Shown piece after piece: positions 24,739 to 33,393 of a DNA stretch of 64,000 bases. Source of the DNA: Amycolatopsis sp. NBC_00345 (GTDB taxonomy: Bacteria; Actinomycetota; Actinomycetes; Mycobacteriales; Pseudonocardiaceae). The stretch spans positions 8,928,001 through 8,992,000 of the forward strand of contig NZ_CP107995.1 in the NCBI RefSeq assembly GCF_036116635.1, in the 5' to 3' direction. The notes under the pieces are model-generated. The model did not search any database. It was not told the origin of the DNA and was given only the letters and a program-made list of their open reading frames with translations. A program made the translations under genes and the position numbers. Within the stretch, counting starts at the first letter, position 1. Every line of letters begins with the position of its first letter.

Positions 24739-26199
24739 TCAGTGCGGTGCGCCGACCGAATACTCGGGTTTGTCGTTGAGCACCCGCACGGTCACCTTCT
24801 TCGGCTGGCCGCCGATCTGCACGCTGCAGTCGAACGTCGTCCCGTTGGCCACGGCCTCGCCGCTCGGGCACTGGACGTTCTTCACGTCGGGCTCGCCGTA
24901 GTTCTGGTTGAGCACCCGGGAAACGCCGTCCTGCAAGGACTTCTGCTCAAGAGTGTCCCCTTGGAATGCCCCGAGCAGCCACGCGACGACCCCGCCCACG
25001 ACCACCACAGCCACCACGCCCCCGCCGATCACGAGGGGCCGCTTCGACCGCGGCGCCTTCCGCACGGCCTCCGCGGAAAACGCCCCGAGCCCCCCATACT
25101 GCGACGGCTGGAACCCACCCCCGAACTGCTGCCCGGACGGGTCTTGCTGCCCCGGCTGTGACGGCACCCCGGGCACCTGCTGCCCGAACCCGCCGGCGGG
25201 CTGCTGCTGTGCCGGCCAGCCGCCACTGTCCGGATTGGCGGCTGGGGCCCATGCGCCCGACTGAGCCGCCTGCTGCGCCGGTTGCTGAGGCGACTGTTGG
25301 GCCGACTGTTGCGCCGGTTGCTGAAGCGACTGCTGTGCCGGCTGTTGTGCCCACTGCTGGACCGATTGCTGTGCCGGTTGCTGAGGCGACTGTTGGGCCG
25401 GCTGTTGTGTCGGTTGCTGAGGCGACTGCTGCGGCGGCTGTTGTGTCGGTTGCTGAAGCGGCTGCTGTGTCGACTGTTGTGCCCACTGCTGGACCGGCTG
25501 CTGAGGCCAACCCTGCGCCTGCCCCGGCTGTAGCTGTCCTGGCTGTGCCTGCTCAGGGTGCGCTTGCCCGAGCTGCGCTTGCCCCGGCTGCTGCCAAGCG
25601 GCCTGCTGCCCGCCCGGCTGCTGCCACGGGCTCTGCTGCCACTGGCCCTGTTGGCTGTCGGCGGGCTGTTGCCACTGGCCTTGTTGGCTGTCGCCGGGCT
25701 GTTGCCATGGGCTTTGCTGGCTGTCGCCGGGCTGCTGCCACGGGCCCGACGATGTCGGACCGCTCGGCGACCAACCCCCACCGGTCTGGTCCGGCTGCGG
25801 CTGCCACGGCCCGGTCGCCGCGCCCTGCGGCTGACCCGGCTGCCCGGTCTGACCCAGCGGACTCGCCTGTCCCGGCTGCCCAGTCTGACCCGCCTGACCC
25901 GGTTGACCCGCCTGTCCCGGCTGACCTACCTGGCCCGGTTGACCCAACTGGCCCGGTTGACCCAGCTGACCCGGTTGACCTACCTGGCCCGGTTGACCCA
26001 ACTGGCCCGGTTGACCCAACTGGCCCGCTTGACCCAGCTGACCCGCTTGGCCCAACTGCCCCGGCTGCCCCGGCTGCCCCGGCTGTCCAGCAGCGGGCGG
26101 CTGCCACCACTGCTGCTGCCCACCCGTCACCCCTGGCTGCCCACCCGGCCACCCGGCCGGCTCGCCCGCCCCAGTGGGCTGCTCAGGCGGCTGGCTCAT
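24739..26199 (-). CDS. DUF4333 membrane protein with long Gln/Pro/Gly repeat region
   Basis: 486 residues. Residues 1-375 are low-complexity: first hexapeptide-like GQPGQL/GQAGQL units, then Trp-containing QQPGDSQQ units, then QQPAQQSPQQP units. One membrane helix lies at about 392-414 (LVIGGGVVAVVVVGGVVAW), followed by a 70-residue C-terminal domain with two cysteines (NVQCPSGEAV, TTFDCSVQIGGQPKKV) that fits DUF4333. Topology would put the repeats in the cytosol and DUF4333 outside. ATG 26199 has GAGGTGAT upstream. It lies 22 bases after the lipoprotein gene, so one operon. Function unknown. Confidence 0.85.
   Translation of the reverse strand: MSQPPEQPTGAGEPAGWPGGQPGVTGGQQQWWQPPAAGQPGQPGQPGQLGQAGQLGQAGQLGQPGQLGQPGQVGQPGQLGQPGQLGQPGQVGQPGQAGQPGQAGQTGQPGQASPLGQTGQPGQPQGAATGPWQPQPDQTGGGWSPSGPTSSGPWQQPGDSQQSPWQQPGDSQQGQWQQPADSQQGQWQQSPWQQPGGQQAAWQQPGQAQLGQAHPEQAQPGQLQPGQAQGWPQQPVQQWAQQSTQQPLQQPTQQPPQQSPQQPTQQPAQQSPQQPAQQSVQQWAQQPAQQSLQQPAQQSAQQSPQQPAQQAAQSGAWAPAANPDSGGWPAQQQPAGGFGQQVPGVPSQPGQQDPSGQQFGGGFQPSQYGGLGAFSAEAVRKAPRSKRPLVIGGGVVAVVVVGGVVAWLLGAFQGDTLEQKSLQDGVSRVLNQNYGEPDVKNVQCPSGEAVANGTTFDCSVQIGGQPKKVTVRVLNDKPEYSVGAPH
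25265..25520 (-). repeat. Gln-rich QQP coding repeat in the DUF4333 gene
   Basis: Degenerate tandem units coding QQPAQQSPQQPTQQ-like sequence over about 255 bases, made of nearly identical 12-24-base blocks. Likely length-variable between strains. Confidence 0.75.
25835..26095 (-). repeat. GQPGQ/GQLGQ coding repeat in the DUF4333 gene
   Basis: Tandem nine- and eighteen-base units coding Gly-Gln-Pro and Gly-Gln-Leu/Val/Ala triplets (GQPGQLGQPGQVGQPG). Plus strand reads repeats of tggcccggttgaccca. A clear candidate for slippage. Confidence 0.8.
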
Positions 26200-26221
26200 C
26201 GGAGATCACCTCGGGTGCTCA

Positions 26222-27112
26222 TCAGTTGCCCTGCAGTTGGCTGAGGCGGTTGTAGAAATCCTGTTTCGCGGCGGCGTCCGGCAGGGCCGTGACCTGGGCC
26301 GCGTCGGGGATCTTCGGCAGGTCCTGGGCGCTGGCCTTGCCGGTGAAGCGGAAGTCGTAGCGCAGTTCGATGTTGTGGCCGCCGCCCTGGAGCTTGGCGT
26401 CCATCACGAACTCGATCAGGGAGCCGTCCGGGTTCAGGCGGATCGTGGTGGGCACCGGGGCCTTGCGCAGGTCGGCGCCGATCTTCGCCAGCATGTCCGG
26501 CGGGAGGACTTCCACGCGCTTGTCGAGGAACTGCGAGAGCGGCACGTTCACGGTCAGCTCGGTCGTCCCGTCGCCCATGCTCTTGGCGCCGCGGACGGCC
26601 TTCTTGTCGGCGGCGTACGAGGCGTCGACGGCGTCGGCCATCTTGCACGCCGTCAGCACGCCGCCCCAGGCGCACGGCTGCACCAGGCCAGCCTCGGGCT
26701 TCGGCATCGACACCCACGGCGTCGGCTCCAGCGACTTGTACGCCGGGCCTAGGTACAGGTACTCGACCGGGCCGTCGGCGGGGGTGAAGGAGTCGATCAC
26801 CTCGTCCGGGTTCTTCTGCGACCGGTTGTGCACCACGCGGCTCTCCGGGCTGCCGGTGCGGGCCGAGGTGATGATGTTGTGCACGTACTTGTCGTCGAAG
26901 CGGAGGTACGCGTCGGCGGAGTTGGTGACGTCGCGGGCGTCGAGGATGGAGTCCTCGAGCTTGGACATCGCCTTCTCGAACTTCGCGCCGACGTACGAGG
27001 CCGCCTGGTCGCCGTCCGGCAGCGCGGTGCCGGCGCGCGCCTGCCCGCACGCGGTCGCGAGCACCAGCACGGCGCTCACGGCGCCGATCGCCCTGACTGC
27101 TCGTTTCCCCAT
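26222..27112 (-). CDS. Predicted lipoprotein, unknown function
   Basis: 296 residues from ATG 27112, which has GGGGGAC upstream; the frame extends to 27208 without a binding site. The signal peptide MGKRAVRAIGAVSAVLVLATAC ends in a lipobox with Cys22. The mature part has no transmembrane helix and is mixed alpha/beta, with VVHNRSQKNPDEVIDSF, CAWGGVLTACKMADA and a beta-rich C-terminus (STIRLNPDGS-like, NIELRYDFRF), which resembles the LppX/LprG-like or DUF1396-type sensor folds. It is upstream of and co-directional with the DUF4333 gene. Exact family not identified. Confidence 0.85.
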   Translation of the reverse strand: MGKRAVRAIGAVSAVLVLATACGQARAGTALPDGDQAASYVGAKFEKAMSKLEDSILDARDVTNSADAYLRFDDKYVHNIITSARTGSPESRVVHNRSQKNPDEVIDSFTPADGPVEYLYLGPAYKSLEPTPWVSMPKPEAGLVQPCAWGGVLTACKMADAVDASYAADKKAVRGAKSMGDGTTELTVNVPLSQFLDKRVEVLPPDMLAKIGADLRKAPVPTTIRLNPDGSLIEFVMDAKLQGGGHNIELRYDFRFTGKASAQDLPKIPDAAQVTALPDAAAKQDFYNRLSQLQGN

Positions 27113-27249
27113 CGATGTCCCCCGGTCCTCGATCCCCGCCGCGATCGTCTCATCATCAGGTCCGACGCTCGGATGCGCGGGTGGTTCCCTCGGAACCACC
27201 CGGTACACTTCACGTGAACGGGCCTACCGTGCACCGTAGGATGAGGCCT

Positions 27250-27283
27250 TGTTCGCCACCCCGCTGTCCGGGTGCCGCGAACA
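27250..27283 (+). promoter_or_regulatory. Hairpin in rplM leader
   Basis: TGTTCGC (27250-27256) pairs with GCGAACA (27277-27283), with inner CACCC/GGGTG pairing. It is about 93 bases upstream of rplM and is followed by a GC-poor patch (TATCTTCATATG). It could be a ribosomal-protein leader structure for L13/S9 autoregulation or a terminator from the divergent side. Not matched to a known leader family. Confidence 0.4.
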
Positions 27284-27375
27284 GGGGGGTATCTTCATAT
27301 GTCGTTGTGCGTTGCGGCGCGTCAGCGCTAGGCCCGCACAGAACCCACACGCAATGTTGACGACGAGGTAGACCC

Positions 27376-27828
27376 TTGCCCACGTACAGCCCCAAGCCCG
27401 GCGACGTCACTCGTGCCTGGCACGTGATCGACGCCGAGGATGTCGTGCTCGGCCGGCTCGCGACCGAGGTCGCCACGCTGCTGCGCGGCAAGCACAAGCC
27501 GACCTACGCCCCGCACGTGGACACCGGTGACTTCGTCATCATCGTCAACGCCGAGAAGGTCGCGCTCACCGGTAACAAGCGCGAGCAGAAGTTCGCGTAC
27601 CGCCACAGCGGTTACCCCGGTGGCCTGCGCAAGCGCTCGTTCGGCGAGCTGCTCGACACCAAGCCCGAGCACCTGCTCGAGAAGGTCGTCAAGGGCATGC
27701 TGCCGAAGAACAAGCTCGGCCGCGCCCAGGCGAAGAAGCTGAAGGTCTACGCCGGCCCGCAGCACCCGCACGCCGCGCAGCTGCCGCAGGCGCGCGAGAT
27801 CACCAAGATCGCGCAGGTCGCGCAGTGA
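27376..27828 (+). CDS. rplM: 50S ribosomal protein L13
   Basis: Early-assembly protein of the large subunit. The sequence MPTYSPKPGDVTRAWHVIDA, the motif LLRGKHKPTYAPHVDTGDFV and the RHSGYPGG box are L13. It starts with TTG at 27376, preceded by GAGGTAGA; there is no ATG/GTG closer to the conserved start. 150 residues. Its stop overlaps the rpsI GTG (GTGA). Confidence 0.97.
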   Translation: MPTYSPKPGDVTRAWHVIDAEDVVLGRLATEVATLLRGKHKPTYAPHVDTGDFVIIVNAEKVALTGNKREQKFAYRHSGYPGGLRKRSFGELLDTKPEHLLEKVVKGMLPKNKLGRAQAKKLKVYAGPQHPHAAQLPQAREITKIAQVAQ

Positions 27829-28346
27829 GTGAGGAACAGTCTGTGACCAGCACCGAGACCGAGGCCGAGGCCGTCGTCGCCACGTCGGAGACCCCCGCGG
27901 TCGCCGACGCTGTCGCGACCAGCGAGTCCGCTGCCGCCCCGCGCCCGTCGCGGGCCGCGGGCGGCAACGCCCAGACCGTCGGCCGTCGCAAGGAGGCCGT
28001 GGTCCGCGTTCGCGTGGTCCCCGGCACCGGCGAGTTCAAGCTGAACGGCCGCACCATCGAGGAGTACTTCCCGAACAAGGTGCACCAGCAGCTCATCCGT
28101 GAGCCGCTGGTCCTGGTCGACAAGCCCGACTCGTTCGACATCTTCGCCAACCTGCACGGTGGCGGCATCTCGGGCCAGGCCGGCGCGCTGCGTCTCGCCA
28201 TCGCCCGTGCGCTCATCGAGGTCGACGCCGACGACCGCCCGGCCCTGAAGAAGGCCGGCTTCCTGACCCGTGACGCTCGCGCCACGGAGCGGAAGAAGTA
28301 CGGCCTCAAGAAGGCCCGTAAGGCTCCGCAGTACAGCAAGCGCTGA
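27825..28346 (+). CDS. rpsI: 30S ribosomal protein S9
   Basis: Head protein whose C-terminal tail reaches the P-site tRNA. The core from about residue 46 (AQTVGRRKEAVVRVRVVPG) to the end KAPQYSKR is typical; the N-terminal 45 residues are an acidic, Ala/Thr-rich extension common in actinomycetes. 173 residues, GTG start coupled to rplM. A strong terminator follows. Confidence 0.97.
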   Translation: MSEEQSVTSTETEAEAVVATSETPAVADAVATSESAAAPRPSRAAGGNAQTVGRRKEAVVRVRVVPGTGEFKLNGRTIEEYFPNKVHQQLIREPLVLVDKPDSFDIFANLHGGGISGQAGALRLAIARALIEVDADDRPALKKAGFLTRDARATERKKYGLKKARKAPQYSKR

Positions 28347-28370
28347 TTCTCGCGCCTCCGGCGCAACCCC

Positions 28371-28414
28371 GGGAGCGCCCATCCGTCCATCGGATGGGCG
28401 CTCCCGTGTTTTTT
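28371..28414 (+). terminator. Rho-independent terminator after rpsI
   Basis: A perfect 15-bp stem GGGAGCGCCCATCCG/CGGATGGGCGCTCCC with a five-base loop is followed by GTGTTTTTT. It ends the rplM-rpsI transcript. The remaining 240 bases to glmM hold no recognisable gene and probably carry its promoter. Confidence 0.95.
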
Positions 28415-28654
28415 GGGCCCTTTTGCGTCTGCCTGTCCCTGAAGCGATGCGTTTCGCGTTCCGCGAGCGACTTTCCAGGGGCAGGGGCAGGGGGCCCGCG
28501 GCCCGCGACGGCCGCTAGGTTGTCGTGGTTGTTGCTGATCCGGCCGAAAGCAGGCGGATACGGTCTGCAGCCGACCGGCTCGCAGAACCAGTTTCCGCCG
28601 TGACTGCCGTCGGATCAGCAACGAACGGCACTGTTTGGGACAAGGAGGTCGAGA

Positions 28655-29989
28655 ATGGCTCGCCTATTCGGCACCGACGGGGTACGTGGCCTGGCCAACG
28701 CCGAGCTGACGCCGGAGCTGGCGCTGTCGCTCGCCGCCAGTGCGGCGCGGGTGCTCGCCGCCCACGACCGTTCGCACCGGCCGATCGCCGTGGTCGGCCG
28801 TGACCCGCGCGCCAGCGGCGAGATGCTGGAGGCCGCGGTGGTCGCGGGCCTCGCCTCCGCCGGCGCCGACGTGCTGCGCCTCGGCGTCCTCCCGACGCCC
28901 GCCGTCGCCCACCTCGTGAGCGCGCTGGACGCCGACCTGGGCGTGATGATCTCCGCCTCGCACAACCCCATGCCGGACAACGGCATCAAGCTCTTCGCCG
29001 CGGGCGGGCACAAGCTCCCCGACGGCATCGAGGACGAGATCGAAGCGGGCCTGAGCGCCGAGGTCGTCCGCCCGACCGGCTCCGGCGTCGGCCGCGTGTC
29101 GGACGTGTCGGACGCGCTGGACCGCTACGTCGAGCACCTGCTCTCGGCCACGCCGCACCCGCTCGCCGGGCTGAAGCTGGTCGTCGACTGTGCGAACGGC
29201 GCGTCGTCCGTCGCCGCGCCGGAGGCCTACCGCCGGGCCGGCGCCGAGGTGGTCGCCCTGCACGCGGAGCCGGACGGCATCAACATCAACGAGCACTGTG
29301 GCTCGAACCACCCGGACCTGCTGCGCGCCGCCGTGGTCGAGCACGGCGCCGACCTCGGCATCGCGCACGACGGCGACGCCGACCGCTGCGTGGCCGTGGA
29401 CGCCGCCGGCGAGCTGGTCGACGGTGACCAGATCATGGCCGTGCTGGCGCTCGCGCTCGCCGAAGAGGGCGTGCTGGTGAAGGACACCCTGGTCGCCACC
29501 GTGATGAGCAATCTGGGCCTGCACCTGGCGATGAAGGCCAACGGCATCAAGGTCGTCACCACGGCGGTCGGCGACCGCTACGTGCTGGAGGAACTGCGTG
29601 CGTCCGGGCTGGCCCTCGGTGGCGAGCAGTCGGGCCACGTTGTCCTCCCGGCCCACGCCACCACGGGTGACGGCCTGCTCACGGCGCTGCGCCTGATGGC
29701 CCGCATGGCCGCGACGGGCAAGCCGCTGGCCGAGCTCGCCGCCGTGATGAACCGTCTCCCGCAGGTGCTGGTGAACGTCCCCGTCGCGGACAAGGCCGCC
29801 GTCGCGGCGTCCACCGAAGTCCGTGACGCCGTCGGCGAGGTCGAAGCCGAACTCGGCGAGGAAGGCCGCGTCCTGCTTCGCCCGTCCGGCACCGAACAGC
29901 TCGTCCGCGTCATGGTGGAGGCCCCGTCGCCCGCCACGGCCCAGGCCGCCGCCGACCGTCTCGCGGGGGTCGTCTCCGCGGCCTCCTGA
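28655..29989 (+). CDS. glmM: Phosphoglucosamine mutase
   Basis: Converts glucosamine-6-phosphate to glucosamine-1-phosphate for UDP-GlcNAc synthesis. The phosphorylated Ser102 lies in ISASHNPMPDNGIK, the Mg site in AHDGDADRCVAV, and the sugar-binding GGEQSGHV and phosphate-binding RPSGTEQLVRVM loops are present. 444 residues, the normal size. ATG 28655 has AAGGAGGTC upstream. glmS, the preceding step of the pathway, lies 7.8 kb downstream, separated by the two type VII cassettes. Confidence 0.98.
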   Translation: MARLFGTDGVRGLANAELTPELALSLAASAARVLAAHDRSHRPIAVVGRDPRASGEMLEAAVVAGLASAGADVLRLGVLPTPAVAHLVSALDADLGVMISASHNPMPDNGIKLFAAGGHKLPDGIEDEIEAGLSAEVVRPTGSGVGRVSDVSDALDRYVEHLLSATPHPLAGLKLVVDCANGASSVAAPEAYRRAGAEVVALHAEPDGININEHCGSNHPDLLRAAVVEHGADLGIAHDGDADRCVAVDAAGELVDGDQIMAVLALALAEEGVLVKDTLVATVMSNLGLHLAMKANGIKVVTTAVGDRYVLEELRASGLALGGEQSGHVVLPAHATTGDGLLTALRLMARMAATGKPLAELAAVMNRLPQVLVNVPVADKAAVAASTEVRDAVGEVEAELGEEGRVLLRPSGTEQLVRVMVEAPSPATAQAAADRLAGVVSAAS

Positions 29990-30086
29990 CCTCACTCGAT
30001 CTCCCCCGAACCGCTGCGCTCGCCGTCACTGGCCAGGTACATTCCGTGTGCGAGTGCGACGGCACCGGACGTGGGTTTCCCGCGTC

Positions 30087-30107
30087 CTAGTGTGCTGTAC
30101 ACAGCAG
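30087..30107 (+). promoter_or_regulatory. CTAGTGTG box and short inverted repeat before the first WXG cassette
   Basis: CTAGTGTG (from 30087) is followed by the inverted repeat TGCTGTACACAGCA about 25 bases before the 30129 gene. The first element could be a -10 box shared with the Esx pair (23729) and the second an operator covering the start of transcription. No -35 was found. Confidence 0.3.
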
Positions 30108-30128
30108 GGCTTTGAGGGAGGACGAGCG

Positions 30129-30440
30129 ATGGCGGGCGGCCACAAGGTCGACACGGAAGCGCTGACCAGTGCGGCCAGGGCGGTGAGCGAGACGCCGCGG
30201 AACACGCTGCAGCAGCCGCTGGCGGCCGTCAAGGACGTCCAGCTCGCCGCCGCCGATTTCGGCGAGGCGCACGGCGGCAACTTCGACTCGTACCACACCG
30301 GCGTACTGCGGCTGGCCGGCATGGCCGACGCTTACCTCAAGGCGTCGGACGCCTTCGCTCAGAAGCTGAACGCCGCGGGCGGCCGCTACCAGGCCAACGA
30401 GGCCGACAGCGCCCAGGCGGCCGGGGGTGCGGGCAAGTGA
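30129..30440 (+). CDS. EspC-like type VII secretion target (cassette 1, Rv3440c position)
   Basis: 103-residue helical protein. It carries the motif AADFGEAHGGNFDSY (about residues 43-57), which recurs in the 34050 product as AKDFGRVHGDAFTGY. Such EspC/DUF2580-like proteins pair with a longer WXG-type protein. ATG 30129 follows GGGAGGACG. The size and place after glmM equal those of Rv3440c in M. tuberculosis. Stop overlaps the next start (GTGA). Confidence 0.85.
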   Translation: MAGGHKVDTEALTSAARAVSETPRNTLQQPLAAVKDVQLAAADFGEAHGGNFDSYHTGVLRLAGMADAYLKASDAFAQKLNAAGGRYQANEADSAQAAGGAGK

Positions 30441-33370
30441 GTGCGAGCGCCGAGGACGATGCTCCTTCAAGGCAAGAAGTCGAGCAGCTGGTCTATTCGC
30501 CTGGCCTGGCCAAGACGGACACCGGGCGGGATCTGGCGCTGCAGTACCTGGACTACGTCGAGGACGAAGACCCCACGAAGTACGGGTTCAAGGACCGCGA
30601 CGAGTTCAACCAGTGGCGGGACAAGCTGAAGCAGGACTTCAGCATCAGCGAAGGCGACATCAACGCCAACAACTTCGTCGGTGGCTTCACCTCCGACATC
30701 CCCGGGGTGTCGAGCCTCCAGCAGGACGTCTACAGCGCGTACTCGAACGCCAAAGCGGTCTACGACCAGGATCAGGAAAACGGCCGTCAGGCGGACAAGA
30801 AAGCCGCCGACGACGCCAAGGGCAAGCTGGACGAGATGGCCGGGCGCGCGTCCGCGACGAACGCCGGCGCGAACACCTCCGACGAGATCCTCGACCTCGG
30901 CAACGCCGGGATGCGGACGTTCGACGTCTTCGTGCCGCTGTTCAACCGGGCGGTCGCCGCTGTCGGCACTTACCAGCCTGCCAACAAGGATGATCTGTAC
31001 AAGCTCTACAACGAGCAGCGGAAGATCCCGTTCACGAAGTTCGTCGCGGGGGCGGACGAGTTCACCAAGCTGAAGACCGCCGTCGCGGATTCGTCCAACG
31101 ACGTGAAGGGGCAGCTCGCGACCGACCTCGCGAACTGGCAGGGCGGCGCGGCGGACCAGGCGAACGCCTTCCAGAAGAACTACCTCGCCGACGCGAAGAC
31201 CACCGCGGACGGCATGGGGCACGCGGCCGACGCGATGCTGGCGGCCGTCGGGTCGGTGGGCAAAGCCTGCCGGGACAAGGCGAACTGGGTGATCAAGTAC
31301 CGTGTCGACTCGCTCGGCCCGGTCACCGCGCAGGACCTCGACCGGATCATCCGGATCGTCGAGCTGCGCAGCAACGCGAGCCAGGACGACTTCAAGCACT
31401 GCGCCAAATTCCTCGACCAGCAGTCGCAGGACTCGATCAACGACGACGACTGCGACCTCAACGACGACACGATCAACCACATCGTCGACCAGTGCACCCA
31501 GTACCTGAAGAACAACTTCGGCAAGTTCTTCGACGGGTACATCCGCGACTTCAAGACCATGTGCACCAACACGCACACGGCCGTCGACGGGGCGTGGAAG
31601 GCGCTGTCGGACTTCCTGCTGAAGCTGCCGGAGGATCCGTTCGCCGATGTCGGCAAGTCCACTGACGACGGTGGGTCGACGAAGGCCAGCAGTAGCTCTG
31701 GCAGCGGTGTCGGCAGCGGTGGTGGCGTCAACAGTGGTGGGGGTGGCGGCGTCACCCCGCCGCCGTCCGCGTCGGTGGGACCGCAGCCGAAGCCGCCCGA
31801 GGTGCCGGACCCGAGCCTGAACCCGGTCACCCACCAGGCCCTCGAGACCAATCCCGAGACCGGGCAGCCGTACCCGATCGACCCGCGCACCGGGGCCGCG
31901 ATCAAGACCGACTCGACCACGCCGGAGTCGATGACCGTCGAGCAGGGTGATCACAAGATCGCCATGACCGAGCCGGGCGCGGACGGCCGGATGGATATCA
32001 AGGTCGACGACGGCTCCGGGGCCGCGAAGGACTACCAGCTCGACTTCGACCCGGCCAAGGACGGCGCGACGCCCGGGGCCACGCCTGCCGATGGCGCGGT
32101 GCCGGGGACAACGCCGACCGGGGTTCCGGCCCACGGCACCGCTCCGGGTGGCCCGGCCGGGCACGAGCCCGGTGCCCAGCCCGCTCCGGACGGCGGCTAT
32201 CGGCCGGGCCCGGACGGCAAGATCCACATCGAGGACGGCCCGCTCAAGATCACCGCCGAGCAGCCCGAGGGCGCCGGTGGCCCGACCGTGGTGACCGTCG
32301 ACGACGGGAGCGGCGAGCCGGTCAAGTACACCCTCGGTGACGACGCGGCGACCGGGCAGCCCGCTGACGGCTCGGCTGTCGCCGGTGGCCACGGCGGCGC
32401 CGCCACGGCTGGCGGCCCGGCTGCGGCCGGCGGCGCTGCGGCGGCCGGCGACCCCGCCGCAGGCGGTGCCATGCCCGGTGGTCATCCCGGCGGTGCGGCG
32501 GCCGGTGACCCGGCTGCGGCTGGCGGCGCTGCAACGGCTGCAGGCGGTGCCGCGCCTGGTGGCCATTCCGGCGGTGCGACGGCCGGAGACCCGGCTGCGG
32601 CCGGCGGCGCTGCAACGGCTGCAGGCGGTGCCACGCCTGGTGGCCATTCCGGCGGTGCGACGGCCGGAGACCCGGCTGCGGCCGGCGGCGCTGCCACGCC
32701 CGGTGGCCATCCCGGCGTGACCGGCCACGACCCGGCGACGCCGTTTGGTTCCGCCCAGCCGGCCGCGGCCGCGCACGACCCGGCCTCGGCCCATGCGGTT
32801 TCGGCCGGTCATGATCCGGCGTCCGCCCAGTCCGTTTCGGCGGTGCACGACCCGGCGTCCGTTCAGCCGGGCTCCGCCGGGCATGACCCATCCTCGGCGC
32901 AGTCCGTTGCGGCGCAAGTGGATCCTTCTCACCACGTCCAGTCCACAACGGACACCAGCGCGGCCCAGCCGGCCGTCGGCGTTCACGCGGCCCAGGCGTC
33001 CGGACCGGACGACTCGACCTCGGCCCAGTCGCTCACCGATCCGATGGACAGCCACAGCGGCGTCGGCCGGCACGAGGATGCCGGTCTGGGCGCGGCCGTC
33101 GACTCGACCGCGCTGAGTGGTGGCGGGGCGACCGACCCGTCGGCGTCCGGGCTGGGGGTCGCGCCGACCGCTGGTGACCAGCACTCGCAGCCCGCCTCGA
33201 TGGGCATGATGGGCGGCGGGATGATGGGCGGCGGCGGAGGCGGCGGAGAGCAGGACCAGGAGCGTTCCGCCAGCCCGTACCGGGTCGATCGCGGCTTGTT
33301 CGAGTCGTCTGCGTCGGGTGGGCGGATCAGCGGTTCGCTCGACGACGACAGTGCGATCGGCTCCCGGTAA
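30437..33370 (+). CDS. Large WXG-type protein with repeat-rich tail (cassette 1, Rv3439c position)
   Basis: 977 residues. Residues 1-420 are helical, with a WQG turn (LANWQGGAADQANAFQ) as in WXG proteins and a Cys-containing acidic segment (DDDCDLNDDTIN). Residues 400-900 are disordered: Gly/Ser, then Pro/Gly/Asp stretches, then 27-residue Ala/Gly repeats and HDPASAQS units. A Met/Gly block (MGMMGGGMMGGG) and the end YRVDRGLFESSASGGRISGSLDDD follow. The end motif RISGSLDD is shared with the 34361 product. Probably an ESX substrate or surface protein secreted with the 30129 product. Confidence 0.85.
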   Translation: MSASAEDDAPSRQEVEQLVYSPGLAKTDTGRDLALQYLDYVEDEDPTKYGFKDRDEFNQWRDKLKQDFSISEGDINANNFVGGFTSDIPGVSSLQQDVYSAYSNAKAVYDQDQENGRQADKKAADDAKGKLDEMAGRASATNAGANTSDEILDLGNAGMRTFDVFVPLFNRAVAAVGTYQPANKDDLYKLYNEQRKIPFTKFVAGADEFTKLKTAVADSSNDVKGQLATDLANWQGGAADQANAFQKNYLADAKTTADGMGHAADAMLAAVGSVGKACRDKANWVIKYRVDSLGPVTAQDLDRIIRIVELRSNASQDDFKHCAKFLDQQSQDSINDDDCDLNDDTINHIVDQCTQYLKNNFGKFFDGYIRDFKTMCTNTHTAVDGAWKALSDFLLKLPEDPFADVGKSTDDGGSTKASSSSGSGVGSGGGVNSGGGGGVTPPPSASVGPQPKPPEVPDPSLNPVTHQALETNPETGQPYPIDPRTGAAIKTDSTTPESMTVEQGDHKIAMTEPGADGRMDIKVDDGSGAAKDYQLDFDPAKDGATPGATPADGAVPGTTPTGVPAHGTAPGGPAGHEPGAQPAPDGGYRPGPDGKIHIEDGPLKITAEQPEGAGGPTVVTVDDGSGEPVKYTLGDDAATGQPADGSAVAGGHGGAATAGGPAAAGGAAAAGDPAAGGAMPGGHPGGAAAGDPAAAGGAATAAGGAAPGGHSGGATAGDPAAAGGAATAAGGATPGGHSGGATAGDPAAAGGAATPGGHPGVTGHDPATPFGSAQPAAAAHDPASAHAVSAGHDPASAQSVSAVHDPASVQPGSAGHDPSSAQSVAAQVDPSHHVQSTTDTSAAQPAVGVHAAQASGPDDSTSAQSLTDPMDSHSGVGRHEDAGLGAAVDSTALSGGGATDPSASGLGVAPTAGDQHSQPASMGMMGGGMMGGGGGGGEQDQERSASPYRVDRGLFESSASGGRISGSLDDDSAIGSR
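32441..32720 (+). repeat. 81-base tandem repeat in the cassette 1 large protein
   Basis: Units of 81 bases (27 residues, with AAGGAATAAGG and PGGHSGGATAGDP blocks) recur at 32522, 32603 and, shortened, 32684. The first two are nearly identical at the DNA level, including silent sites, so the duplication is recent. A more diverged unit precedes them. Confidence 0.85.
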
Positions 33371-33393
33371 CCGGTGTCGGAAAGGGGAGTCCG

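Noticed and set aside
25265..26095. CRISPR-like repeats
   Set aside because: The repeats are contiguous, in frame and of 9-24 bases without spacers; they are coding low-complexity tracts.
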